From Streptomyces griseicoloratus (lineage in GTDB: Bacteria > Actinomycetota > Actinomycetes > Streptomycetales > Streptomycetaceae), in NCBI RefSeq assembly GCF_014534645.1, contig NZ_JACVQF010000218.1:1-64000 (forward strand): a stretch of 64,000 bases of DNA, given 5' to 3'. A program made the translations under genes and the position numbers. Under the pieces are notes generated by a model. It worked only from the letters and a program-made list of their open reading frames with translations, did not search any database and was not told the origin of the DNA. Each line of letters starts with the position of its first letter. The first letter of the stretch is position 1. Positions 31,547-40,861 of the stretch are shown here, in pieces.

Positions 31547-33829
31547 ATGGGGGACAGCACGCTGATCCAGGGCCGGTACCGGTTGCTCGACCGGATCGGG
31601 CGCGGCGGCATGGGCGAGGTCTGGCGAGCGCGGGACGAGTCACTGGGGCGGCGCGTCGCCGTGAAGTGCCTCAAGCCGCTGGGCGCGCAGCACGACCAGT
31701 CCTTCGGCCGCGTCCTGCGGGAGCGGTTCCGGCGCGAGGCCCGGGTGGCCGCCTCCCTCCAGCACCGCGGGGTGACCGTCGTGCACGACTTCGGGGAGTC
31801 CGACGGCGTGCTCTTCCTGGTCATGGAGCTGCTCGACGGCCGCAACCTCAGCCAGCTCCTGGAGGACAACAAACACCACCCGCTGCCGGTCCCCGACGTC
31901 GTCGACATCGCCGAACAGGTCGCCGCCGCCCTCGCCTACACCCACGAACAGGGCATCGTGCACCGGGACCTGAAACCCGCGAACATAGTGCGGCTCGCCG
32001 ACGGCACGGTGAAGATCTGCGACTTCGGCATAGCCCGGCTCGGCCACGACGTCGGGTTCACCGCCCGCCTCACCGGCACCGGCATCGCCATGGGCACCCC
32101 GCACTACATGTCACCGGAGCAGATCGGCGGCACCGAGGTCGACCGGCGCAGCGACCTGTACTCGCTGGGCTGCGTGCTCTACGAGATGGCCACCGGCGTA
32201 CCGCCGTTCGACCTCGACGACGCCTGGGCGATCCTCGTCGGCCACCGCGACACCCCGCCCGAGCCGCCGCGCAGGCACCGTGCCGAGCTGCCCGGGTACC
32301 TGGAGCGGATCATCCTGGACCTGCTCGCCAAGCGGCCCGAGCAGCGCCCGGCGGACGCCCGGGAGCTGGGCCGCCGGATCGCCGCGGGCCGGGCGGCGCC
32401 GGCGCAGGTGCCGACGGCGGTCGCCGCCGCGCGGCCGGCGCCGCCCGAGCCGGCGGTGCGCAGGCTGCCGTCCTGGACGAAGGGCATCACCACCGGCCAC
32501 AAGGCGACCGGGACGGGACTGCGGTCCACGCCCCCGGACCCCGCGGCCGGCCTGTCCGGCGAGTGGATCCCACGGCCCGCCCGCGACGAGGACGCGCGGC
32601 CCGCCACCGACGCGCGACCCTACCCCGGCGAGCGGCCCGTCACCGACGCGCGACCCGACCCCGGCGAGCGGCCCGATCCGGCACCGGAGGCCGTCACCGC
32701 GCTGGCCGGGCGGCACAACGCGGGCCTGAGCCTCGGGCGGCTGGGCCGCTGGACGGAGGCGGGCGAGGTGCACCGCGCGGTGGCCGCCGAACGCGAGCGG
32801 CTGCTCGGCCCCGACCACCCCGACACCCTCGCCAGCCGCTACGAGGTCGCCTTCACCCTCAGCCGCACCGGCCGCGCCGCCGACGCGCTGCACGCGTACA
32901 AGCGCGTCGCCGAGGCCAGGATCCGCGTGCTCGGCCCCGACCACCCCGACACCCTCGCCACCCGCCAGGAGATGGCCTACGTCCTGGGCCGGCTGGGCCG
33001 GTACGCAGACGCCCACCAGGTCTACACGTCGGTCCTCGCGGCCCGGGAACGCACCATGGGCGCCGACCACCCCGAGACCCTGCGCTGCCGCCACAACCTC
33101 GCCTTCAACCTCGGCCGGCTCGGCCGCCCCGAGGACGCCCACCGCATGGCCCGCGAGGTGGCCGCCGCCCGCGCCCGGGTGCTCGGACGCGACCATCCCG
33201 ACACCCTGGTCACCCGCTACGAGGTGGCCTACACGCTCGGCCAGCTCGGCCGCTGGCAGGAGGCGCTGCGGACCTACCAGGAGGTCGCCGAGGCCCGCGA
33301 GCGGGCGCTCGGCCCCGACCATCCCGACACCCTCGCCGCGCGCTACGAGACGGGCATCAGCCTGGGCCGGCTCGGCCGCAGCGCCGAGGCGCTGACGCTG
33401 TACGGCGAGCTGGTCGAGGACCGCACCCGCGTCCAGGGCCCCGAGCACCCCGAGACCCTGCGCGCCCGGCACGGCCTGGGCGTCAACCTCGGCCGGCTCG
33501 GCCGCTGGGAGGAGGCGCTCGGCGAGTCCCGCGAGGTGTGCGCGATCCGCGAGCGCGTCCTCGGCCCCGACCATCCGGACACCCTCGTCAGCCGCCGAGA
33601 GGTCGCCGTGGGCCTCGGCTGGCTGGGCCGCTGGGCCGAGGCTCTGGCCGAGTACCGGCAGGTCGCCGACGCCCGCGAGCGCGTCCTCGGCCCCGACCAC
33701 CCGGACACGCTCGCCAGCCGGGACGACGAGGCGCACTGCCTGGAGCAGCTGGGCCGGGGCGCAGAGGCCGTGGAGCTGTACCGCAGGGCGGCGGTGCTGC
33801 GGCGCCAGGGGGCGTCCGGCAGCCGCTGA
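31547..33829 (+). CDS. Ser/Thr protein kinase with C-terminal TPR array
   Basis: 760 aa. The kinase domain (about 10-285) has the glycine loop GRGGMGEV, VAVK (K40), HRDLKPAN (D141), DFGIARL (D159) and GTPHYMSPEQ. Next is a Pro/Arg-rich linker with a short repeated TDARPxPGERP. Eight full 42-residue TPR units and a ninth partial unit follow (389-760), each like LGRLGRWxEAL with a GPDHPDTLA ending. There is no transmembrane helix, so it is a soluble kinase, unlike PASTA-type PknB. The TPR array probably binds partners or substrates. Start ATG 31547 begins GDSTLIQGRYRL. Confidence 0.9.
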   Translation: MGDSTLIQGRYRLLDRIGRGGMGEVWRARDESLGRRVAVKCLKPLGAQHDQSFGRVLRERFRREARVAASLQHRGVTVVHDFGESDGVLFLVMELLDGRNLSQLLEDNKHHPLPVPDVVDIAEQVAAALAYTHEQGIVHRDLKPANIVRLADGTVKICDFGIARLGHDVGFTARLTGTGIAMGTPHYMSPEQIGGTEVDRRSDLYSLGCVLYEMATGVPPFDLDDAWAILVGHRDTPPEPPRRHRAELPGYLERIILDLLAKRPEQRPADARELGRRIAAGRAAPAQVPTAVAAARPAPPEPAVRRLPSWTKGITTGHKATGTGLRSTPPDPAAGLSGEWIPRPARDEDARPATDARPYPGERPVTDARPDPGERPDPAPEAVTALAGRHNAGLSLGRLGRWTEAGEVHRAVAAERERLLGPDHPDTLASRYEVAFTLSRTGRAADALHAYKRVAEARIRVLGPDHPDTLATRQEMAYVLGRLGRYADAHQVYTSVLAARERTMGADHPETLRCRHNLAFNLGRLGRPEDAHRMAREVAAARARVLGRDHPDTLVTRYEVAYTLGQLGRWQEALRTYQEVAEARERALGPDHPDTLAARYETGISLGRLGRSAEALTLYGELVEDRTRVQGPEHPETLRARHGLGVNLGRLGRWEEALGESREVCAIRERVLGPDHPDTLVSRREVAVGLGWLGRWAEALAEYRQVADARERVLGPDHPDTLASRDDEAHCLEQLGRGAEAVELYRRAAVLRRQGASGSR
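32711..33820 (+). repeat. 126-bp coding repeat array (TPR units)
   Basis: Eight full 42-codon units and a ninth partial unit repeat back to back inside the kinase gene, differing mainly at third positions and a few surface residues. Confidence 0.85.
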
Positions 33830-33927
33830 TCCGGGGCACGGACAGACGGGCGGGCGGACAGACGGGCCGACGGGCGGACGGGCAGGCGGACCCTGGCGGA
33901 GTGGATCACCGCGTGCTACCAAGAGCC

Positions 33928-35496
33928 ATGACCCCACACCGCGCATCCCGTTCCTACGACGCAGTCGTCGTCGGCGGCGGCCACAACGGTCTGGTCGCCG
34001 CCGCCTACCTGGCCCACGCCGGGCGCTCCGTGCTGCTGCTGGAGCGTCTCGGCCACACCGGGGGCGCGGCCGTGTCCACGCGGCCGTTCGCCGGGGTCGA
34101 CGCGCGGCTGTCGCGGTACTCGTACCTGGTCAGCCTGCTGCCGGGGAAGATCGTGCGGGACCTGGGCCTGGACTTCCGGGTGCGCGGACGCACCGTCTCC
34201 TCGTACACGCCCGTCGTGCGGGACGGCCGGCCCACCGGGCTCCTCGTCGGCGGGGACGAGGGGCGGACCCGGGAGTCCTTCGCCCGGCTCACCGGCTCCG
34301 ACCGGGAGTACGCGGCCTGGCAGCGCTTCTACGGCATGACCGGCCGCGTCGCCCGGCGGGTCTTCCCGACGCTCACCGAACCGCTGCCCACCCGGGACGA
34401 GCTGCGCCGCCGCGTCGACGACGAGGAGGCCTGGCGGGCCCTGTTCGAGGAGCCGATCGGCGTCGCCGTCGAGGAGCACTTCGCCGACGACCTGGTGCGG
34501 GGCGTGGTCCTCACCGACGCCCTGATCGGCACCTTCGCCGACGCCCACGACCTCTCCCTGAAGCAGAACCGCTGCTTCCTCTACCACGTGATCGGCGGCG
34601 GCACCGGAGCCTGGGACGTACCGGTCGGCGGCATGGGCGCCCTCACCGACGCGCTGGCGGACACGGCGCGTGCGGCGGGCGCCGTGCTCGCCACCGGCCA
34701 CGAGGCGGTGCGCATCGACACCGACGGCCGGACCGCCGAGGTCACCTACCGCACGGCCGACGGCGAGGGCGTCGCCGCCGCGCGGCACGTGCTGGTGAAC
34801 GCCTCCCCGCGGGAGCTGGCGGCCCTGACCGGCGCGGCTCCGCCCCCGCCCGCCGAGGGCGCCCAGCTCAAGGTGAACATGCTGCTGAAGCGGCTGCCGG
34901 CGCTGCGCGACCCGGCCGTTCAGGCGCGCGAGGCGTTCGCCGGGACCTTCCACGTCGCCGAGGGCTACGAGCAGCTGGCCACCGCGTACGCCCGTGCCGC
35001 CGGCGGGCAGCCGCCGGCCGCGCCGCCCTCCGAGATCTACTGCCACTCCCTGACCGATCCCACGATCCTCGGCCCGGACCTCGCGGAGCGCGGCATGCAC
35101 ACCCTCACCCTGTTCGGCCTGCACACGCCCGCACGGCTGTTCGCACGGGACAACGACGCCGTACGCGAGGAACTGCTGGCCTCGCCCCTCGCCCAGCTCG
35201 ACGCCCATCTCGCCGAGCCCCTCGCGGACTGCCTCGCCACCGACGCCGACGGGCGCCCCTGCATCGAGGCGAAGACCCCGCTCGACCTGGAGCGCGACCT
35301 GCGGCTGCCCGGCGGCAACATCTTCCACCGCGAGCTGTCCTGGCCCCACGCCCAGGAGGGCACGGGCCGCTGGGGCGTGGAGACCGGGCACGCGAACGTG
35401 CTGCTGTGCGGGGCGGGCGCGGTGCGCGGGGGAGGGGTCAGCGGGGTGCCGGGGCACAACGCGGCCATGGCGGTACTGGAGGCGGGCGAGAGCTGA
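33928..35496 (+). CDS. Phytoene-desaturase-like FAD oxidoreductase
   Basis: 522-aa amine-oxidase/CrtI-type flavoprotein. The FAD dinucleotide fold is VVVGGGHNGLVAAAYLA, followed by ERLGHTGGAAVS. The C-terminal FAD closure is LCGAGAVRGGGVSGVPGHNA. The nearest families are NAD(P)/FAD oxidoreductases related to PYROXD2 and carotenoid desaturases, but no carotenoid genes are near, so the substrate is open. No membrane helix. ATG 33928. Confidence 0.85.
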   Translation: MTPHRASRSYDAVVVGGGHNGLVAAAYLAHAGRSVLLLERLGHTGGAAVSTRPFAGVDARLSRYSYLVSLLPGKIVRDLGLDFRVRGRTVSSYTPVVRDGRPTGLLVGGDEGRTRESFARLTGSDREYAAWQRFYGMTGRVARRVFPTLTEPLPTRDELRRRVDDEEAWRALFEEPIGVAVEEHFADDLVRGVVLTDALIGTFADAHDLSLKQNRCFLYHVIGGGTGAWDVPVGGMGALTDALADTARAAGAVLATGHEAVRIDTDGRTAEVTYRTADGEGVAAARHVLVNASPRELAALTGAAPPPPAEGAQLKVNMLLKRLPALRDPAVQAREAFAGTFHVAEGYEQLATAYARAAGGQPPAAPPSEIYCHSLTDPTILGPDLAERGMHTLTLFGLHTPARLFARDNDAVREELLASPLAQLDAHLAEPLADCLATDADGRPCIEAKTPLDLERDLRLPGGNIFHRELSWPHAQEGTGRWGVETGHANVLLCGAGAVRGGGVSGVPGHNAAMAVLEAGES

Positions 35497-35502
35497 GGGC
35501 CT

Positions 35503-35527
35503 GCATGCGTCGGTGCATGCGGGGTAC
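35503..35527 (+). promoter_or_regulatory. Sigma-B-like promoter of the DUF2795 gene
   Basis: GCAT (35503-35506), 15 nt, GGGTAC (35522-35527), about 52 nt of leader before ATG 35586. Same spacing as two other elements in the 25-36 kb block. Confidence 0.5.
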
Positions 35528-35585
35528 CGCGACATAACGGAAATTCCGTACATGCACAGCCGACCAGTACGACAAGGAGCCCGTC

Positions 35586-35777
35586 ATGGCCGACCTCAGC
35601 CCCATCGACCTGCAGAAGGCCCTCAGCGGCATGGACTACCCGGCGGACAAGAAGGCGCTCGTCGACTGCGCCCGCAAGAACCATGCCGACGACAAGGTCG
35701 TGAGCCGACTCGACGGCCTCAAGGAGAACCGCTTCGACGGCCCGAACGAAGTGCAGAAGGCGGTGTTCAACCGGTAG
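35586..35777 (+). CDS. DUF2795 protein
   Basis: 63 aa. Single DUF2795 domain (SPIDLQKALSGMDYPADKKA and DDKVVSRLDGLKENRFDGPN). Small stress-linked actinobacterial family, function unknown. CAAGGAG precedes the ATG by 6-7 nt. Confidence 0.88.
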   Translation: MADLSPIDLQKALSGMDYPADKKALVDCARKNHADDKVVSRLDGLKENRFDGPNEVQKAVFNR

Positions 35778-35798
35778 CGACAGCGGACCCCCGGTCCG

Positions 35799-37574
35799 CT
35801 AGTCCGCCGACGGCGCCCACCCGAGCGTCTCGACCCGCGCCGCGTCCGCCGGGCGCGCGTCGTCGAACAGGACGTCGCCGGCCCTCTCCACACGAAGCCC
35901 GTCGACGTACGCCCCGCGGCCCACGTACAGCCGGTCGGTCGAGTACCGCCAGCGCAGCGTGAGCCCGCGGGCGGCCGGCAGGTCCGCCGTCAGCCGGTGC
36001 CAGACGCGGCCCGACCAGCCGGAAGCCGAGCCCGCGGGGTGCTCCCGCGGTGCCTCGCCGCGGCGCGCGGTCGTGAAGGGCACGGGCTTCCAGGTGGCGC
36101 CGCCGTCGGCCGAGCCCTCCAGGACGAGGGCGTCCGACCCCGCCTCCGTGTCCCACCACAGCGCGCAGCGCAGTCGTGCGTCACCGGCCGACGCGTCCAG
36201 TGCGGGCAGCGTGAGCGTCGCCGTCGTGGCGTTCGCCGTCCCGGAGAACCAGGCGGTGCGTCCGTACGCCGGCCGGACCGGCACGGCGCGTGCCATGCGG
36301 GTGGCGGCCGCCACCCGGGGCGCCGAGCCGGAACGCCAGCTGCGCACGGGGTGCACGGAGTTGCCCAGGACGACGAGGAACGAGTCGGTCGTCGGGTCGA
36401 GCACGAGGGACGTTCCGGTGAAGCCGGTGTGCCCGGCCGTGCGCGGGGTGGCCATCGCCCCCATGTACCAGTGCTGGTACAGCTCGAAGCCGAGTCCGTG
36501 CTCGTCCCCGGGGAAGGCGGTGTTGAAGTCGGTGAACATCAGCTCCACCGACTCCGGCCGCAGGATGCGCGCCCGGCCGTAGGAGCCGCCGTTGAGCAGC
36601 GTCCGGCCGAGGACCGCGAGGTCCCACGCGCAGGAGAACACCCCCGCGTGGCCGGCGACACCGCCGAGGCTGAAGGCGTTCTCGTCGTGCACCTCGCCCC
36701 ACACCAGCCCCCGGTCGAGGCCGGACCAGGGCTTGCGGGCGTCCTCCGTCGCCGCGATCGACGGTCTCCAGGACGCGGGCGGGTTGTAGCGGGTGCGGCG
36801 AAGTCCCAGCGGGCCGGTGATCTCCTCGCGCAGCAGGACGTCGAGGGCCCTGCCCGTGATCTCCTCCAGGACCAGCTGGAGCGAGATCAGGTTCAGGTCC
36901 GAGTAGAGGTAGGCGGTCCCCGGCGGGCTGACCGGCGCTTCGTCGAAGACGAGCCGGACCTTCTCCTCGTACGTCGGCGCGCTGTACAGCGGGATCCAGG
37001 CGCGGAACCCCGAGGTGTGCGTCAGGAGTTGACGTACCGTCATCGCCTCTTTGCCCGCCCGGCCGAACTCCGGCAGGTACGAGGCGACCGGCGCCTCCAG
37101 CTCCAGCGCGCCCCGCTCGATCTGCTGCACGGCGAGTATGGAGGTGAACAGCTTGGACACCGACGCGAGGTCGAACACCGTGTCCCTGGTCATGGGGATC
37201 TGACGGTCGGCCGGGAACTCGACGCCGGTGTCGGTCTTCTCGTCGTACGCCCGGTAGCGCACCGCCATGCCGATCGGCTCGTGCAGCGCCACCGTGCCGC
37301 CGCGGCCGGCGAGCAGCACGGCGCCCGCGTACCAGGGGTGCTTGGGGGACGGGCCGAGGAACGCCTCGGCGTCGGCGACGAGTTGCCGCAGATGGCCGGG
37401 GAGCAGCCCGGCGCGCTCGGCGGAGCCGTGCCGCAGGGTGGGGCGGCGGCCCCTGTCCGGGGCGGCCGAGGCGGGCCCGGCCGCGAACGGGGCGATCGCC
37501 AGGGCACCGCCCAGGGCCAGGGCGCCGGCGCCCAGTCGCCGACGGGTGAATCCGCTCGCCGCCTGCTCCGCCAT
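35799..37574 (-). CDS. Tat-exported beta-lactamase-type serine hydrolase
   Basis: 591 aa. Tat signal FTRRRLGAGALALGGALAIAP. The class C/beta-lactamase fold has the nucleophile SVSK (S-x-x-K), a YSD motif (AYLYSDLNL), and HTGFTGTS as the KTG equivalent. A C-terminal ~150-residue beta-rich extension (from GRTAWFSGTANATT) is not part of the hydrolase. Such proteins are often peptidoglycan- or muropeptide-linked (esterase/NamZ-type neighbours), but no direct partner is visible. GGGAGG lies 7-8 nt before ATG 37574. Two GAAA...TTTC palindromes lie upstream. Confidence 0.85.
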   Translation of the reverse strand: MAEQAASGFTRRRLGAGALALGGALAIAPFAAGPASAAPDRGRRPTLRHGSAERAGLLPGHLRQLVADAEAFLGPSPKHPWYAGAVLLAGRGGTVALHEPIGMAVRYRAYDEKTDTGVEFPADRQIPMTRDTVFDLASVSKLFTSILAVQQIERGALELEAPVASYLPEFGRAGKEAMTVRQLLTHTSGFRAWIPLYSAPTYEEKVRLVFDEAPVSPPGTAYLYSDLNLISLQLVLEEITGRALDVLLREEITGPLGLRRTRYNPPASWRPSIAATEDARKPWSGLDRGLVWGEVHDENAFSLGGVAGHAGVFSCAWDLAVLGRTLLNGGSYGRARILRPESVELMFTDFNTAFPGDEHGLGFELYQHWYMGAMATPRTAGHTGFTGTSLVLDPTTDSFLVVLGNSVHPVRSWRSGSAPRVAAATRMARAVPVRPAYGRTAWFSGTANATTATLTLPALDASAGDARLRCALWWDTEAGSDALVLEGSADGGATWKPVPFTTARRGEAPREHPAGSASGWSGRVWHRLTADLPAARGLTLRWRYSTDRLYVGRGAYVDGLRVERAGDVLFDDARPADAARVETLGWAPSAD

Positions 37575-37597
37575 CGAGAGCCTCCCGTACCGAAGTT

Positions 37598-37638
37598 GAA
37601 AGTATCTTTCCGGGATTGCCGTGCGGGGTGAAACTTTC
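37598..37638. promoter_or_regulatory. Two GAAA...TTTC palindromes upstream of the serine hydrolase
   Basis: GAAAGTATCTTTC (37598-37610) and GAAACTTTC (37630-37638). Both are short inverted repeats placed 24-64 bp before the ATG, as expected for an operator. The regulator is unknown. Confidence 0.45.
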
Positions 37639-37725
37639 CTGTCAGTGACGGTGTGTGTCAATGGGGCGTGCGGGACCGGCGTGCGGGACCGGCCCGCCCG
37701 GCGGGTCGCCGGGCGGGCGGGCGGT

Positions 37726-40146
37726 TCACCGTTCGCGCACGCGGACGACCCTGAGCGCGGGCGAGGAGAGGATGTCCCGCTCGCAGAAACGGGACGTCAC
37801 CCATCTCCCTTCCGAGAACAGCCGCGTCTGGTCGGCGTGATGCGGCGAGTACGGGTTGGACGACTGGGAGTACGTCAGCAGCGTCCGCGCCACCGGGCAG
37901 CCGCTCCCGTCCCAGCCGACGGCCTGGATGTAACTGGAGCCGGTGGTCACCTCGGTGTAGCCGCCGCGCGCCGGGTTCCAGACGGGCTCGATCTTGTTCC
38001 AGACGCCCAGCGACTCGGTGCCGCCGCCGACGGGGATGCGCGTGCCGCCCCGCACGACGAACTGGTGCTCACCGAGAGGCGCGTCCAGCGCGATGCCCGC
38101 CGCCCGGAGTTCGGCGACCGCGTCGGCGAGGGCGGTGGCGAAACCCGGCGCGTCGGTGTTCAGGGTGTGCGGGGTGCCGACCGGGTCGGCGGCCGAGAAC
38201 GGCACCCGCCACAACTGCGCGGCGGGGACGGCTGCCGTGACCTTTCGCCAGAACCGGTCGAAGAGCAGCGCGCCCCGGCTGCCGGTGCTCGCGGTGCGGT
38301 CCCAGGAGGCGAGCACGTCGCAGGCGGACCGGACGTCGACGACCCGGCCGTCGCTGCCCTTCGCCGTGCCGCCGGGCAGCGCGGCGCAGCTCTTCGCCGC
38401 GTCGGCCGCTACCAGGTCGCCGGCGGGCACGCGGTTGGCGAACTGCTGCTTCTGCAGGTCCCGTACCGTCAGGCCGCCCCGGCCGGCCATCGCCGCCACG
38501 TCCTCGATCGCGCCCCGGGTACGCATCGACCGCTGCGTGCCGACGGTGCCGAAGACCCGCTCGTAACCGGTCAGCGGCCGGGCGGCGTTGGCCAGCCAGG
38601 CGCTGTCGTTGGAGTTCTCCGCGTACGGCGCGTCCTTCAGCGTCGGCATCCTCGCCGGGCCGAAGATCCCCGGCTGCACGGCGTCGCGGTCGCGGCCGAG
38701 GGCGCACTCACCGCGCGAGCCGTCCAGGACCGCCAGTCCGGAGGAGGGGTAGGTCGCCCTGCCGAGCGGCGTGGAGCAGTCCTGCGCCAGCTCGTCGGTG
38801 ATCCGCGGGAGCACCTGCGACTGGGTGAACAGGGTGCGACCGCGTGCGTCGGCGGCGATCGTGTTCACCCACGGCAGTCCCTGGGTGCGCCGCAGGGCGT
38901 CCAGTACGTCGTCCGTGCCGCGGGCCCGGCTGAAGCCGAGCGCGGTGTCGGAGGCGCGCAGGTTCGCGGCGTTGGGGTCGTTCAGCGCGTAGGCCGTGGT
39001 GGCCGTCCAGGGCAGGGGGAGCGAGGCGCCGAGCGACGTGACCACCGGTCCGTACCGGGTCCACCACTGGGTCCGCGTCACCGGTGCGCCGTTGTCCACC
39101 GCCACGGTGACGGACCGTTTCGTCATGCGCTCGCGCCTGCCGTCCACCAGGTAGACGGTGGGCTCCGCCGGGTCCAGGGCCAGCTGGTGGAGATTGAGGG
39201 TGACGCCCGTGGCGACGGTGTGGCTCCAGGCCACGTGGGCGTTGTGGCCTATGGAGACGGTCGCCGAGCCGAGCAGTGAGCCGCCCGCCACGTCCAGCCG
39301 CCCGGGGATGGTCTGCTGCGACTGCCAGAAGCGCCGCCCGCCCTGCCAGGGGTAGTGCGGATTGCCCAGCAGCAGGCCCCGGCCGTTCGCCGTCGTCGCC
39401 CCGCTGAAGGCGACAGCGTTGGACCCCATGTCGGCGTCGTTCGCGGCGAAGAGCTCCCGGGCGGCCCGCGCGGTCGCCTCGGCGTCGGGTGTCCGCGAGG
39501 AGGCGGTCCCCGCCACCCCGGCCGGCGGCTGCGCGGCCGTGATGCCGTCCACGGCCCGTCCCTGTCCGCCGAGCACGGAGAGGGCGAAGCCGCGCGCGGC
39601 CACGTCCAGCGCCGTCACCGGCCGCACCCAGGCGGCGCCGCGGCACGCCGGGTCGGTGATCCTGTTCTGCTCCAGCCAGGCGTTGTAGCCCGCCGCGAAG
39701 CCCCTCATCAGCTCCTTCACGTCCCGGCCGGGGCCGCGCGGCGCCGGCTCGGCGAGCAGCCTCTCCACCGTGCCCGCCTCGCGCACTCCCCGGAAGTAAA
39801 GGTCGCTGGAGAGGTTCGTGGTGGCCGAGGAGAGCGAGGGGTCGGAGGCCGCGTCCGCACCGAAGTGGCGCGAGCGCTCCCCGCGCACGGTCACGAAACC
39901 GTCGGCCAGCGTGCACACCTGGTCGGCGGCCTGCGCCCAGCCGGTGCCGAAGCCGAGGTTCGCGTAGTCCTTGGCGACGATGTGCGGAATGCCGTACTCG
40001 GTGTAGCGGATGACGGCGGACAGCCCGCCGTGGGACGGATGCTCGTGGCGGTCACCGGGCCGTTCGGCCGCCGCGGCGGGCAGCGCCGTCGTGGCGGTGA
40101 GCAGGGCGACGGCCGTGACGACGAACCGTCTCAGGCGGGTGCGCAT
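37726..40146 (-). CDS. Secreted penicillin-acylase/AHL-acylase family amidase
   Basis: 806-aa N-terminal-nucleophile amidase. Sec signal (RRFVVTAVALLTATTALPA). Autoprocessing would leave the beta subunit starting with Ser in ADMGSNAVAFSG, the catalytic nucleophile. YTEYGIPHIVAKDYANLGFG is typical of the alpha chain. Relatives include the Streptomyces AHL acylase AhlM, aculeacin A acylase and penicillin V acylases. The substrate of this copy is uncertain: quorum signals, lipopeptides or beta-lactams. GGGAGG before ATG 40146. Confidence 0.88.
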   Translation of the reverse strand: MRTRLRRFVVTAVALLTATTALPAAAAERPGDRHEHPSHGGLSAVIRYTEYGIPHIVAKDYANLGFGTGWAQAADQVCTLADGFVTVRGERSRHFGADAASDPSLSSATTNLSSDLYFRGVREAGTVERLLAEPAPRGPGRDVKELMRGFAAGYNAWLEQNRITDPACRGAAWVRPVTALDVAARGFALSVLGGQGRAVDGITAAQPPAGVAGTASSRTPDAEATARAARELFAANDADMGSNAVAFSGATTANGRGLLLGNPHYPWQGGRRFWQSQQTIPGRLDVAGGSLLGSATVSIGHNAHVAWSHTVATGVTLNLHQLALDPAEPTVYLVDGRRERMTKRSVTVAVDNGAPVTRTQWWTRYGPVVTSLGASLPLPWTATTAYALNDPNAANLRASDTALGFSRARGTDDVLDALRRTQGLPWVNTIAADARGRTLFTQSQVLPRITDELAQDCSTPLGRATYPSSGLAVLDGSRGECALGRDRDAVQPGIFGPARMPTLKDAPYAENSNDSAWLANAARPLTGYERVFGTVGTQRSMRTRGAIEDVAAMAGRGGLTVRDLQKQQFANRVPAGDLVAADAAKSCAALPGGTAKGSDGRVVDVRSACDVLASWDRTASTGSRGALLFDRFWRKVTAAVPAAQLWRVPFSAADPVGTPHTLNTDAPGFATALADAVAELRAAGIALDAPLGEHQFVVRGGTRIPVGGGTESLGVWNKIEPVWNPARGGYTEVTTGSSYIQAVGWDGSGCPVARTLLTYSQSSNPYSPHHADQTRLFSEGRWVTSRFCERDILSSPALRVVRVRER

Positions 40147-40263
40147 CGTGCCTCCCGACGTCATTGGGGGAAGGGGCGGCCGAGCGTACCAGTCGGTATG
40201 TGTACATGTCAGTGCTAGGACACCAGGCGCTTCGTGCGGGGCTGTCGCGCCTCGCGGACGCGC

Positions 40264-40764
40264 TCAGTCGCGTTCCTCGCCGTCGCCGACGGCGGCCTCG
40301 TAAGCGAGCAACGTGTCGACGAACAGCCGGCGCTGAGCCGGCGTCAGTGGATCGAGAGCCGTGCGCCACGCGGCGGCGCCGGGGGCCAGCCAGGCGCGGA
40401 TGGCGGGTTCCTGCTCCGGCGCGATCGCCACGATCCGGCGGCGCCGGTCGGCCTCGTCCTCGCGCCGCTCCAGGATCCCCTTCCGGCTCAGGTCGCCGAT
40501 CAGCAGGCTCGCCGTCGTCGGTGCCACCTCCAGTCGCGCCGCCAGTTCGTTCACCGTCATCGGGCCGTCGAACAGCAGACAGGCGAGCAGGGAGAGGTGG
40601 CGCGGTGCGAGCCGCGAGGAGCGCAGCGCCTCCGGTACGGGAATCCGCTTGGCCCGGCCCACCAGACGCGGCATGAGCAGCAGGAGCGCCCGGATCGTGT
40701 CGTCGACGCCTCCAGGTCCGTCCCCGCCGTCGTGTCCGGTCCCGGGCGCCTCGCGTGCCGGCAT
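40264..40764 (-). CDS. MarR-family transcriptional regulator
   Basis: 166 aa. Winged helix with MTVNELAARLEVAPTTASLL, then RKGILERREDEADRRRRIV (wing). GAGGAG 7 nt before ATG 40764. A 14-bp palindrome (40786-40799) lies just upstream in the divergent gap with the tautomerase gene, consistent with autorepression. Confidence 0.88.
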   Translation of the reverse strand: MPAREAPGTGHDGGDGPGGVDDTIRALLLLMPRLVGRAKRIPVPEALRSSRLAPRHLSLLACLLFDGPMTVNELAARLEVAPTTASLLIGDLSRKGILERREDEADRRRRIVAIAPEQEPAIRAWLAPGAAAWRTALDPLTPAQRRLFVDTLLAYEAAVGDGEERD

Positions 40765-40785
40765 CGTGCGCTCCTCGCCATTTAC

Positions 40786-40799
40786 CTTTGATGTCAAAG
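40786..40799. promoter_or_regulatory. Candidate MarR operator
   Basis: CTTTGA and TCAAAG form a perfect inverted repeat with a 2-bp centre, 22 bp before the marR start and about 60 bp before the divergent tautomerase start. Confidence 0.6.
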
Positions 40800-40861
40800 A
40801 TGCTTTGCTTTCTCATGCGAACTGTCCGCCATGCTACGCATCGCGTGAACGGAGACCCGCC

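Noticed and set aside
31666-33835. Second open frame inside the kinase gene
   Set aside because: A product of 70+ percent G+C in the TPR repeat; only the kinase frame has the catalytic motifs.
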